Positions 26,728 to 34,148 of a stretch of 61,392 nucleotides of DNA are shown here, piece after piece. The stretch spans positions 1-61,392 of the forward strand of contig CAZMFQ010000012.1 of the NCBI GenBank assembly GCA_964565645.1. Direction: 5' to 3'. Positions within the stretch are counted from its first letter, which is position 1; each line of letters begins with the position of its first letter. Below the pieces are notes generated by a model, which worked only from the letters and a program-made list of their open reading frames with translations, did not search any database and was not told the DNA's origin. Position numbers and translations under genes: made by a program. The DNA is from JAHIQC01 sp964565645. Lineage in GTDB: Bacteria; Actinomycetota; Coriobacteriia; Anaerosomatales; JAHIQC01.

Positions 26728-27582
26728 ATGGCCGAGGACCGCTTCCGCATCGCCCAGTTCTCAGACATCCACTGCGGAGACCCGCGCTTCGATCCCGGGC
26801 TCCTGACGCGCATCATCGACGAGATCAATGCCGACGAGCCCGATCTCGTGGTGGTTCCCGGCGACCTGACCGCGTCGGGATACCCCGACGAATTCATCGA
26901 GGCCAAGCGGCATCTCGACCGCATCGAGTGCCCGAACGTCGCCGTGCTCATCGGCAACCACGACGCCCGCAAGGTCGGCTACGAGATCTTCGAGGACCTC
27001 TTCGGCCAGAGGTACCGCACGTGGGACTTCTGCCTGAACATGGAGTGCGACCCGCAGGTGAGCGAGGACATCACGGTCGTGGGGCTCGACTCGACCAAGC
27101 CCGACCTCGACGACGGTGAGATCGGGCGGCACCGGCATCGCTGGCTGCGCGAGCAGCTCGCTGCCGCCAAAGGCTTCAAGCTCGTCGCACTCCACCATCA
27201 CCTCGTGAGCATCCCCGGCACCGGCCGCGAACGCAACGTGGTCTGGGACGCCGGCGAGGTACTCGAGATACTCGCCGAGGAGAACGTGGACCTCGTGGTC
27301 GCGGGCCACAAGCACGTCCCGTTCGTGTGGCCGACCGCCGGCATGCTCGTGGCCACGAGCGGCACCGCGTCGACCTGGCGGACCCGCGGGTTCACGCCGC
27401 CGTCCTACAACATGATCGACGTCACACCCTCGCACATATGCGTCGAGATGCGGGCGTCGCGAGGGGACCACGAGTCACGGCGTGTCGATTACCCGAGGAT
27501 GCCCGCAAACACGCGCCGTCCGATAGGCAGCCTGCCGACCGACAAGCATCTCGACGCGGTCGAACCTCCGCGGAGGGACTAA
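26728..27582 (+). CDS. Calcineurin-like metallophosphoesterase (CpdA-like)
   Basis: 284 residues. The two-metal site is complete: FSDIHCG (DxH), VVVPGDLTASG (GD), LIGNHDARKVG (GNHD), LVALHHHLVSIPG (H) and VVAGHKHVPF (GHxH). The domain order resembles cyclic-nucleotide phosphodiesterases of the CpdA/Icc type, but these enzymes act on many phosphoesters, so the substrate is open. ATG 26728 is chosen because AAGGAGG lies 7 bases upstream; an in-frame upstream reading to 26581 looks non-coding. It stands alone, convergent with pdtaR. Confidence 0.85.
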   Translation: MAEDRFRIAQFSDIHCGDPRFDPGLLTRIIDEINADEPDLVVVPGDLTASGYPDEFIEAKRHLDRIECPNVAVLIGNHDARKVGYEIFEDLFGQRYRTWDFCLNMECDPQVSEDITVVGLDSTKPDLDDGEIGRHRHRWLREQLAAAKGFKLVALHHHLVSIPGTGRERNVVWDAGEVLEILAEENVDLVVAGHKHVPFVWPTAGMLVATSGTASTWRTRGFTPPSYNMIDVTPSHICVEMRASRGDHESRRVDYPRMPANTRRPIGSLPTDKHLDAVEPPRRD

Positions 27583-27591
27583 GGGTGTTCA

Positions 27592-27613
27592 CGCGTGGCC
27601 GGACGTCCACGCG
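27592..27613. terminator. Hairpin between convergent phosphoesterase and pdtaR genes
   Basis: CGCGTGG and CCACGCG (7-bp perfect stem, 8-base loop) fill most of the 45-base gap between the two stop codons. No T-run follows. Confidence 0.4.
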
Positions 27614-27627
27614 GCGACCGACCGCCC

Positions 27628-28206
27628 CTACTCGTCGACCTCGGAGCTGAGGATGACCGCCTCGGCGACTTCGCGAAGCGACTTGCGCTTGTCCATGGCG
27701 AGCTTCTGCAGGCGGCGGAACGCGTCCGGCTCACTCATCCCCCGCCCGATCAGGATGCCTTTGGCACGGTCGAGCACTTTGCGCGTCTGAAGGCGCTCCT
27801 CGAGATCGGCCACCTGCTCGGACAGGAGGCGGGACTCGGCGAACCGTGAGACCGCGACCTGCATCGCGGGGAGGATGTCGGCCTTGGTGAACGGCTTGAC
27901 CAGATACGCCATCGCCCCCGCCCCGCATGCCTGCTCGATGTAGGCGGTCTGCGAGAACGCGGTCACCATCACGACCGGTGCGAGCGAGGCCTCCTTGATG
28001 GCACACGCCGCCTCGATGCCGGTCATGACGGGCATCTCGATGTCCATGAAGACCACGTCGGGACGCTCGCGCTCAACGAGTCTGACGGCCTCGGCGCCGT
28101 CGCGCGCTTCCGCGACGACCTCGTGGCCCTCCTCCTCGAGCATCTCCCTCAGATCCATGCGGATGAGGGCCTCGTCCTCGGCGATGACGACGCGCATCTT
28201 GGTCAC
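27628..28206 (-). CDS. pdtaR: ANTAR-domain response regulator, PdtaR-like
   Basis: 192 residues. A complete receiver (VVIAEDEALIRMDL, phospho-Asp in VVFMDIEMPVMTG, YLVKPFTK) is followed by a short coiled coil (~120-138) and an ANTAR domain (LDRAKGILIGRGMSEPDAF, then RRLQKLAM). ANTAR proteins bind paired-hairpin RNA and prevent transcription termination. The gene overlaps the kinase gene upstream by 4 bases (GTGA), so the pair is co-translated; in Mycobacterium PdtaS phosphorylates PdtaR. The start is GTG 28206, with ATG 28197 as an alternative. Targets are unknown, but termination hairpins such as the one at 23197-23219 are natural candidates to test. Confidence 0.88.
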   Translation of the reverse strand: MTKMRVVIAEDEALIRMDLREMLEEEGHEVVAEARDGAEAVRLVERERPDVVFMDIEMPVMTGIEAACAIKEASLAPVVMVTAFSQTAYIEQACGAGAMAYLVKPFTKADILPAMQVAVSRFAESRLLSEQVADLEERLQTRKVLDRAKGILIGRGMSEPDAFRRLQKLAMDKRKSLREVAEAVILSSEVDE

Positions 28207-29612
28207 TGCGGATCCTCCGGAAGCGGGAAACGGACGGTAACCGTGGTACCGCGGCCCACGCTGAACGAGAGCGTGCCGCGCAGGTCGTCGTGGACGATCG
28301 TCCGGACGATAGCCAGACCAAGGTTCGCCGACGCCTCGGCATCGAAGGCCGCGGGCAGCCCGATGCCGTCGTCGCGGACCGTGACGACGAGTTCGCCCGC
28401 GAGCCGGCGCAGCGACACCGTCACGACACCCTGCTCGTCGGGGCCGAAACCGTGCTCGATAGCGTTGTGCGTGAGCTCGGCGATCACGAGCGCGAGCGAG
28501 GTCGCGACCTGTGCCGGTACCGATCCGGTCGAGCCCTCGACCACGACGCGGATACGGCGGCCCTCGCCCGCGAGACCGCGGGCGACCATGTCGACGACCG
28601 TGTGCGCCGCCTCGGTGAAGTCGATGCGCTCCTCGGTGGAGCCGGCGAGGAGCTCGTGGACCACGGCCATCGATCCGACCCGCTCCATCGCCTCCGAGAG
28701 AGCGCGCCTCGCCTCCTCGGACTCGGAACGGCGGGCCTGGATGCGCAACAGCGAGGCGACGGTCTGCAGGTTGTTCTTGACCCGGTGGTGCACCTCGCGG
28801 ATCGTCGCCTCCTTGACCTTGATCTCGGCCTCGCGGCGACGCGCGTCGGTGACGTCCTCCACGAGCACGAGCACGGAATCGCCGAGGTTGATGGTGCGGT
28901 AGCCCAGCACGCGATCCCCGGCCGCGACCTCCACAGCGGTCGCGCCGGTCGCATCCAGGACTGGGACCACCGCCAGCTTCGCTCCGGGAAGTCGGCTCGC
29001 CGAGGAGCCCGCGAGCGTGCCCTCGAGGCCCGCCAGACGCATGATGTTGACCGCGTTCGGGCTCGCGTAGGTGACCCGGGCGTCCTCTCCGATCATGATG
29101 AGCCCGTCGCCCGCGACCCGCATCGTGGCGAACGGTTCGCCGGTGTGCACGTCCGAGAGCGGGCGATCGGCCAGCACGCGCAGGAGCGCCTCGGCGGCGG
29201 TCATGAAGACCTTCTCCATCTTGCCCGGCGCCTCGGCCACCTGCGCGGCGATGTCCCTGATGACCACACCGTACGGCGCGGTGACCGGACCCATCGGGTA
29301 AGCGTGCGTCGAGTAGGAGATGCCGCGCGTGACGCGCCGGCGTGAACCGACCACGACGACGCCGTCCGCGAACGCCTGGTAGGCCTCCGGCTCGTCACCG
29401 TGACGCAGGCTCGCGCCCACACGGCTCGAAGCCACGGCGGCGATCGCGGTCATCGGTCGCGCATCGGCCAGCACCGACAGCACGCCCTCGGGAGAGGGTA
29501 CGGCCAAAGAGACGTCCCCGTACCCGAGATCGGCTACGAGCTGCAGATTGTCCGCGACGTTACGCAGATGCCGTTCGGCGGTGTCGGGCGATTGAGGCTC
29601 TTCTGGGTGCAT
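28203..29612 (-). CDS. pdtaS: PdtaS-like sensor histidine kinase
   Basis: 469 residues, no membrane segment, so cytosolic. N-terminal GAF-like domain (~1-150), a PAS domain (~160-265; 'GDGLIMIGEDARVTYASPNA'), then a HisKA_2-type phosphoacceptor helix EVHHRVKNNLQTVASLLRI with the His in VHHRVKNN, and an HWE/HisKA_2-style ATPase (LVIAELTHNAIEHGFG, VRDDGIGLPAAF, LGLAIVRTIV). This layout matches PdtaS, which senses redox or nitric-oxide/copper cues in mycobacteria; the cue here is unknown. ATG 29612 is chosen because it agrees with domain start and a -10 element 6 bases away, implying a leaderless mRNA. Confidence 0.87.
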   Translation of the reverse strand: MHPEEPQSPDTAERHLRNVADNLQLVADLGYGDVSLAVPSPEGVLSVLADARPMTAIAAVASSRVGASLRHGDEPEAYQAFADGVVVVGSRRRVTRGISYSTHAYPMGPVTAPYGVVIRDIAAQVAEAPGKMEKVFMTAAEALLRVLADRPLSDVHTGEPFATMRVAGDGLIMIGEDARVTYASPNAVNIMRLAGLEGTLAGSSASRLPGAKLAVVPVLDATGATAVEVAAGDRVLGYRTINLGDSVLVLVEDVTDARRREAEIKVKEATIREVHHRVKNNLQTVASLLRIQARRSESEEARRALSEAMERVGSMAVVHELLAGSTEERIDFTEAAHTVVDMVARGLAGEGRRIRVVVEGSTGSVPAQVATSLALVIAELTHNAIEHGFGPDEQGVVTVSLRRLAGELVVTVRDDGIGLPAAFDAEASANLGLAIVRTIVHDDLRGTLSFSVGRGTTVTVRFPLPEDPQ

Positions 29613-29618
29613 GCGGTA

Positions 29619-29624
29619 AGTATA
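29619..29624 (-). promoter_or_regulatory. -10 element of pdtaS, leaderless transcript likely
   Basis: TATACT on the minus strand ends 6 bases before the ATG at 29612; no ribosome site precedes that ATG. Leaderless mRNAs of this shape are common in Actinomycetota. Confidence 0.4.
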
Positions 29625-29842
29625 CGCCGAGTTCCCGGGGGCCCCGGACGAGTACCTCCTGCCGACGAACGGTCGACAGCACGATGCATACCGGATGCGA
29701 GCCGACATTCGGTAGCGCTCGTCGACCGTCTAGCCCCATTCTGTTGTGGGTATCGACCGTTTATCGCTCTCCACTAACCTTTTGTCTCCGATATGGCCGA
29801 TAGGGAAATCAGGTGGGCGTCGTAAGGGCAGGAGTGATTCCC

Positions 29843-31306
29843 ATGCAGGACCAGGACATCCGTAAACTGTTGAAGCGCGAGGGGCAGCTCAACGCGTTCT
29901 CCTACACGGTGATCGTCGTGCTTCTCGGCATGATCATCGTGCTGATCCTCGCGGCGATGACCGGCATGCAGATGGACAACGTCTGGGTGCTCGGCGACCA
30001 GATCGCACGCATCCTGTTCGTCGGGCTGATCCTCATGTTCGTCCTCTACATGGTCGACCAGCATCGCAAGCTCCGCGTCCAGCTCATGCAGGCGCACGAG
30101 GAGCTCGAGGTCGCCAACGACCAGATCATGGCCGCCTACGAGCGCCTCTCCTTTGCCCAGCACGCGGCGACCCTCATGACCTCCCTCGACGCATCCAACG
30201 CGCTCGAGAAGGTCCTCGGTGACTCACTGCGGCACTTCGGCGCTGATGCGGCGGCCGTCGTCGGCGACGACGTCACCCTCATCGCAGACGAGGGCCGCGA
30301 GCGCTCCGAGGTCCAACCCGCGATCATGCAGGTCGCGCTTGAGTCCGTGCGTGCGGGCAAGGCGATCGCGTCACGGCCCGTGGCGGCCGGCGGCGAGGCC
30401 ATCGCGGTCCCGCTGCGGATACGCGGCGAACTCAAGTCGGTCGCATGTCTGTGGAGGTCGAGCGACTCGTTCAGCACCGACCAGCTCGAGGGACTCATCC
30501 TCATGGCGCGCATCATCGAGCTCTCGCTCGAGAACCGTATGCTCCTCGGCGAGGTGCGCGATCAACTCGCCGGAACCCTGAGCGTACTCTCGGCCCTCAT
30601 CGAGCAGCGACTTCCCGACAGCAGGCGCCACGGCACGCGTGTGGCAGAGTATGCGGCCGGTATCGGACGGATACTGGGACTGACGACCCGCGAGGTCGGA
30701 GACATCCGTGTGGCGGCTCTGCTCGCCGACGTGGGCATGCTCCAGCTGCCCGGACGGCTCCTGGGCATCTCGGAGCGCGAGGCATCGATCGAGGACCTCA
30801 CCATCCTGCGCATGCACCCCCTGCACGGGGCGCAGGTGGCACGCAGCGCGCATTTCAGCGAGCAGATCCAGGAATCGATCCACGCGCACCACGAGCTGCT
30901 CGACGGCTCGGGCTACCCGCGCGGCCTCAAGGGCGACCAGATCCCGCTCGGCGCGCGGATCCTCGCCGTCGCCAACGCCTACGACACGATGACCGCTGCG
31001 AGCAATCCGAGCGAGCGCATCAACCCCGTGCAGGCGGTGGCCGCGATCATGCGCGGCGCCGGTCGCCTGTACGATGCCGAGATCATCCGCGCGTTCCTGC
31101 AGGTGATCGGCCATGAGGTCGCCTCGGCGTCCAAGAGCGAGGCCGAAGGCGGCATCCCCGGACTCACCATCGTCCCGTCCGCCGAACCGCAGGACGAGGA
31201 CGACGTGCCGACCCTGGTGTCGGCGGAGGAATCGGACGTACCCGGGAACGTGCAGGAGATCAGCCCGGCCTCGTCACAGCATGTGCACCCTGCCGCGTCG
31301 TACTGA
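29843..31306 (+). CDS. Membrane GAF/HD-GYP-like protein with degenerate HD site
   Basis: 487 residues. Two N-terminal membrane segments (~15-40 and ~52-75), a coiled-coil stretch, a GAF-like domain (~95-230) and an HD-GYP-type domain (~265-420). Conserved HD-GYP parts are present: RMHPLHGAQVA, HAHHELLDGSGYPRGLKGDQ and ILAVANAYDTM. The HD dyad itself is not: where HDIGK is expected the protein reads ADVGM. Active members hydrolyse cyclic di-GMP; this one may instead bind it or act on partners. ATG 29843 has AGGAG 8 bases before it. It diverges from pdtaS. The acidic C-terminal tail (~425-487) looks disordered. Confidence 0.75.
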   Translation: MQDQDIRKLLKREGQLNAFSYTVIVVLLGMIIVLILAAMTGMQMDNVWVLGDQIARILFVGLILMFVLYMVDQHRKLRVQLMQAHEELEVANDQIMAAYERLSFAQHAATLMTSLDASNALEKVLGDSLRHFGADAAAVVGDDVTLIADEGRERSEVQPAIMQVALESVRAGKAIASRPVAAGGEAIAVPLRIRGELKSVACLWRSSDSFSTDQLEGLILMARIIELSLENRMLLGEVRDQLAGTLSVLSALIEQRLPDSRRHGTRVAEYAAGIGRILGLTTREVGDIRVAALLADVGMLQLPGRLLGISEREASIEDLTILRMHPLHGAQVARSAHFSEQIQESIHAHHELLDGSGYPRGLKGDQIPLGARILAVANAYDTMTAASNPSERINPVQAVAAIMRGAGRLYDAEIIRAFLQVIGHEVASASKSEAEGGIPGLTIVPSAEPQDEDDVPTLVSAEESDVPGNVQEISPASSQHVHPAASY

Positions 31307-31329
31307 CTCCTTGGCGCGGCAATGCCCCA

Positions 31330-31363
31330 GGAGGGCGTCGCTACCTGCCCAGCGGCGCCCTCC
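31330..31363. terminator. Stem-loop after the HD-GYP-like gene
   Basis: GGAGGGCG pairs with CGCCCTCC, extended inside by CGCT/AGCG, 24 bases after the stop. No T-run follows. Confidence 0.55.
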
Positions 31364-31442
31364 GCCTTGCTCCGGATCGGCCCCGGCCCGCGCGTATGCG
31401 TGACGCCGGGGCCGTGTGCTTCCGCGCGGGAATCGGCTCACG

Positions 31443-31448
31443 TATAAT
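31443..31448 (+). promoter_or_regulatory. -10 element of tRNA-Leu
   Basis: A consensus TATAAT lies 18 bases before the first base of the tRNA. The -35 (TTCCGC at 17 bases) is poor. Confidence 0.5.
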
Positions 31449-31465
31449 CGGCGGCGCTACTCGAC

Positions 31466-31552
31466 GCCCGGGTGGCGGAATTGGCAGACGCGTCGGTCTC
31501 AAAAACCGATGAGGGAAACCTCGTGCGGGTTCGATCCCCGCCCCGGGCACCA
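31466..31552 (+). tRNA. tRNA-Leu (anticodon CAA)
   Basis: An 87-base type II tRNA. The acceptor stem GCCCGGG pairs with CCCGGGC, followed by discriminator A and an encoded CCA. The anticodon arm TCGGT-CTCAAAA-ACCGA gives anticodon CAA (reads UUG). A long variable arm (GATGAGGGAAACCTCGTGC region) and the T arm GCGGGTTCGATCCCCGC are intact, as expected for leucine tRNA. Confidence 0.95.
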
Positions 31553-31573
31553 CGAGAACCACAGCCGCCGCGA

Positions 31574-33484
31574 CTACGGCGTGTCGGCGTCGCCGGAAGG
31601 CACCTCAGCGCGCCGGGCCGCCTTCTCCGCCCCATCCCCGTCTCCGATTGCCGCGCGTGCGAGTGCGAGGTTGGCCCAGCCGACCCGCAGCTCAGGCGAG
31701 AGCTCCACGGCGCGCTCCAGATCCGCGACGGCCTGCTCGTTCGCGCCGACGGCCAGATACACGCCTCCCCTGCCCAGATAGACCAGGGGGTCGGTGGGAG
31801 CAAGCGCCTCGGCACGGTCGTAAGCGCGGATGGCCGCGTCCGCCACCTCGGCGCCGTCCCCACCCTCCAACAGCGCCGCCGCGTACAGATCGCCTTCGTC
31901 CCGCGCGATCCGGTGTTCGCCGGGACGCAGTTCCTCGGCATAAGAAAGGGCCTCGATGCCGCCCGCGAGGACCCGCGTGTGGTCCTCGCCGGCCATCGCA
32001 CCACGCGCCGCCACGCCGCGCGCCCATGCCGGGTTCGGGTCGAACGGCGCCCGAGCCTGCGCGGTCGCGAACGCCTCGGCGGACGCGGCCGCATCCGAGC
32101 CCGCGCGGGCGAACCCCTCACGGACGGCGACATCCGCGAGCAGGATACGGCCCGCCAGGGATGTGGTCGCGAGCGATGCGAGGAGCAACGCCGCGAGCGC
32201 AAAGCGCGCCGCGCGAACGGCCGACGCGCTGGGAGCCGAAGCGACCGGCGAGGGTCCGCCGGTCGTCGATGTCTGCGCGAGAGCGAGGGCCGCAAAAAGC
32301 ACCGGCCCGGTTTCGAGCGTCAGGAAATGGAACTGCAGGCCGACGATCCCGGCAGCAAGCGCCGCACCCGCAACGGCCGCCTCCGGATGCTCAGAGCGCG
32401 CCCGCCAAAGCCCGAGGCCCGTCGAGACCACCAGTACCGAAAGGAGGCCCGCCGCGAGCGGTCCGGCGCTGAGCGCGGTCGAGATGACGACGTTGTGCGG
32501 GTCGGCGAGTGGCCGGTCGCGACCGAACTCATCGGCAAGCGGGAGCGTGGTGCGTGCCGCGTACGCGCGACCGTAGCCCGAGAGCCCGAACCCCAGGAAC
32601 GGGCGCTCGGCGATCATGGGCACGCTCTCCCGCCACACCGCGACCCTGCCTGCGGCTGTGTCCGGCCGTGGGCGCGCGGCGAGCACGACCCCCCACGACG
32701 CGGCCGCCACCACGCACGCCAGGGTGAACACGAGCGCGCGCCGGCGCACACCCCCGGCGAAGACACCCGTCAGAAGCGCCCACGCCACAGCGGCCGCGAC
32801 CACGGCCACGAGCGCCCCCCGCGAGACCGAGAGCAGCAACGCCGCCGCTCCGAGGCCTGTTGCCAGCATCCCGGCGATCCGCCAGGACCGCACTGTGTCC
32901 GTTCGGGCCGCATGCAGCGCGAACGGGAGCGCGACCGCGCACCACAGACCGAGATTCGAAGGGTTGCCGAGCGTCGAGCCGACACCGAGCGACGCCGCGA
33001 GACCCCCGCCTCCCGAAAACCCGGCCAGCCACTGGACGCACGCTACGGATCCGACCGCCGAAAGCGACACACTCGAGAGCCGTGCCGTCGTCCGCAGCGG
33101 CGCTTCGAGGGCCGCCGTCGCGACATACCCGCACACGACCATCGCGCCGAGCGCGACCAGCCCCGCCTCGTACCCGGGGTACGAGCCCAGCAGCGCGGCG
33201 CGGGGGTCCCCGGCCACCACGGTGGCGAGCACGACGGTCCCGCACAACGCGGCGAGCGCCGCGGCCGGCACTCCTCGAATCGACGCGAGGACACGAGATA
33301 CCGCGTGCCGGTCGAACGCCACCCCCGCAAGCACGAGCGCCGCCGCCGCGCACGACAGGAGGTACTTGGCGGGCCCGTAGGGGTTGTTGGCCGCGGGCCA
33401 GACGGCGAGAGGCAGCAGCGCCATCGCGCACACGACCCCGGCACGAAGCAACAGGCGGGCGAGCCGGTCGCTACCCGGCTTCAC
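31574..33484 (-). CDS. O-antigen ligase/polymerase-like membrane protein with C-terminal TPRs
   Basis: 636 residues. The first ~410 residues hold about eleven to twelve hydrophobic segments with the Wzy_C (O-antigen ligase-type) pattern: LGNPSNLGLWCAVALPFALH, then LSVSRGALVAVVAAAVAW and 'RPFLGFGLSGYGRAYAARTT' followed by 'ADPHNVVISTALSAGPLA', whose Arg and His are typical catalytic-loop residues. The C-terminal ~200 residues are TPR-like helices (YDRAEALAPTDPLVYLGRGG, AVADLERAVELSPELRVGWA). Such proteins join polysaccharide or glycosylate surface proteins. GTG 33484 is preferred: GGAG lies upstream and it overlaps the previous gene's stop by 14 bases; ATG 33514 is in frame too. It forms a two-gene unit with 33471-34070. 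Confidence 0.75.
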   Translation of the reverse strand: MKPGSDRLARLLLRAGVVCAMALLPLAVWPAANNPYGPAKYLLSCAAAALVLAGVAFDRHAVSRVLASIRGVPAAALAALCGTVVLATVVAGDPRAALLGSYPGYEAGLVALGAMVVCGYVATAALEAPLRTTARLSSVSLSAVGSVACVQWLAGFSGGGGLAASLGVGSTLGNPSNLGLWCAVALPFALHAARTDTVRSWRIAGMLATGLGAAALLLSVSRGALVAVVAAAVAWALLTGVFAGGVRRRALVFTLACVVAAASWGVVLAARPRPDTAAGRVAVWRESVPMIAERPFLGFGLSGYGRAYAARTTLPLADEFGRDRPLADPHNVVISTALSAGPLAAGLLSVLVVSTGLGLWRARSEHPEAAVAGAALAAGIVGLQFHFLTLETGPVLFAALALAQTSTTGGPSPVASAPSASAVRAARFALAALLLASLATTSLAGRILLADVAVREGFARAGSDAAASAEAFATAQARAPFDPNPAWARGVAARGAMAGEDHTRVLAGGIEALSYAEELRPGEHRIARDEGDLYAAALLEGGDGAEVADAAIRAYDRAEALAPTDPLVYLGRGGVYLAVGANEQAVADLERAVELSPELRVGWANLALARAAIGDGDGAEKAARRAEVPSGDADTP

Positions 33485-34070
33485 TGACCTGCTCCATGTA
33501 GGGCACGAGCGCACCGCCGTTGGCGCGCAGGATCAACACGCCGCGATACGCGCCGCCGACCCTGACCGAACGGGCAGCGAGCGGCGATAGAAGCACCATC
33601 ATGTTGGTGCCGGGTTCGAAGGTCAGATCGGAGGAGGCATTCGCCGGCTGAGCGGTCATGAGCATCACGACCAGGGCGCGACCGGCCGGGCGCGTCGGCC
33701 CCCACCCGTACGGGCGGAATGAGACGGCGAACCGCTCGCCGTCGGGGGCCGCGTCGGCCGAGATCACGGCGATCGTCTCCGCTGGTGGCACTGTGACCGT
33801 GGCAAGCCTGGCTCCGTCCTTGACGGTCGCACCGATGCCGGCGGCTTCCGGAGCCCTTGTGACGTCGGGTGAACCCTCTGTCGAGGAAGCCGCTCCCGTC
33901 GCTGCCGAAGCGCTCTCAGACGCCCCCGCACTCCCGGTCGGGACCGCAGAAGTCCCGGACCCGGGCCGCTCCACGCGCGTCGTACCTCCGCGCGTGAGCA
34001 GCGCGCCGAACACGAGCATCGCGGCGACTCCGAGAACCACAGCTGCGATCAACCATGCACGACGCGTCAT
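33471..34070 (-). CDS. Exported hypothetical protein with N-terminal anchor
   Basis: 199 residues. One N-terminal membrane segment (LIAAVVLGVAAMLVFGALL), a ~50-residue Ser/Thr/Ala/Gly-rich linker, then a compact ~120-residue domain of mostly beta-type sequence (VKDGARLATVTVPPAETIAV, 'ALVVMLMTAQPANASSDLTF', 'VRVGGAYRGVLIL'). I do not recognise the family. The linker plus anchor suggest it stands off the outer face of the membrane. The ATG at 34070 has GGAGAGG 4 bases upstream. Its stop overlaps the ligase gene, so the two are translationally coupled and it may be an accessory to polymer assembly. Confidence 0.7.
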   Translation of the reverse strand: MTRRAWLIAAVVLGVAAMLVFGALLTRGGTTRVERPGSGTSAVPTGSAGASESASAATGAASSTEGSPDVTRAPEAAGIGATVKDGARLATVTVPPAETIAVISADAAPDGERFAVSFRPYGWGPTRPAGRALVVMLMTAQPANASSDLTFEPGTNMMVLLSPLAARSVRVGGAYRGVLILRANGGALVPYMEQVSEAG

Positions 34071-34098
34071 ACACCTCTCCGATCGGCTCACACATTCG

Positions 34099-34124
34099 CG
34101 GGGCCCCGCCGCAGCGGGGCCCCG
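34099..34124 (-). terminator. Terminator-like hairpin after the CWB2 surface protein gene
   Basis: An 11-bp stem (CGGGGCCCCGC / GCGGGGCCCCG, 4-base loop) begins 25 bases beyond the stop at 34149. No T-run. Confidence 0.6.
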
Positions 34125-34148
34125 GATCCGTCACGATCACACATGGCA

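Noticed and set aside
31472..33487. 671-codon plus-strand frame opposite the ligase gene, starting inside the tRNA
   Set aside because: Starts within tRNA-Leu and is almost entirely charged, low-complexity sequence; a shadow.
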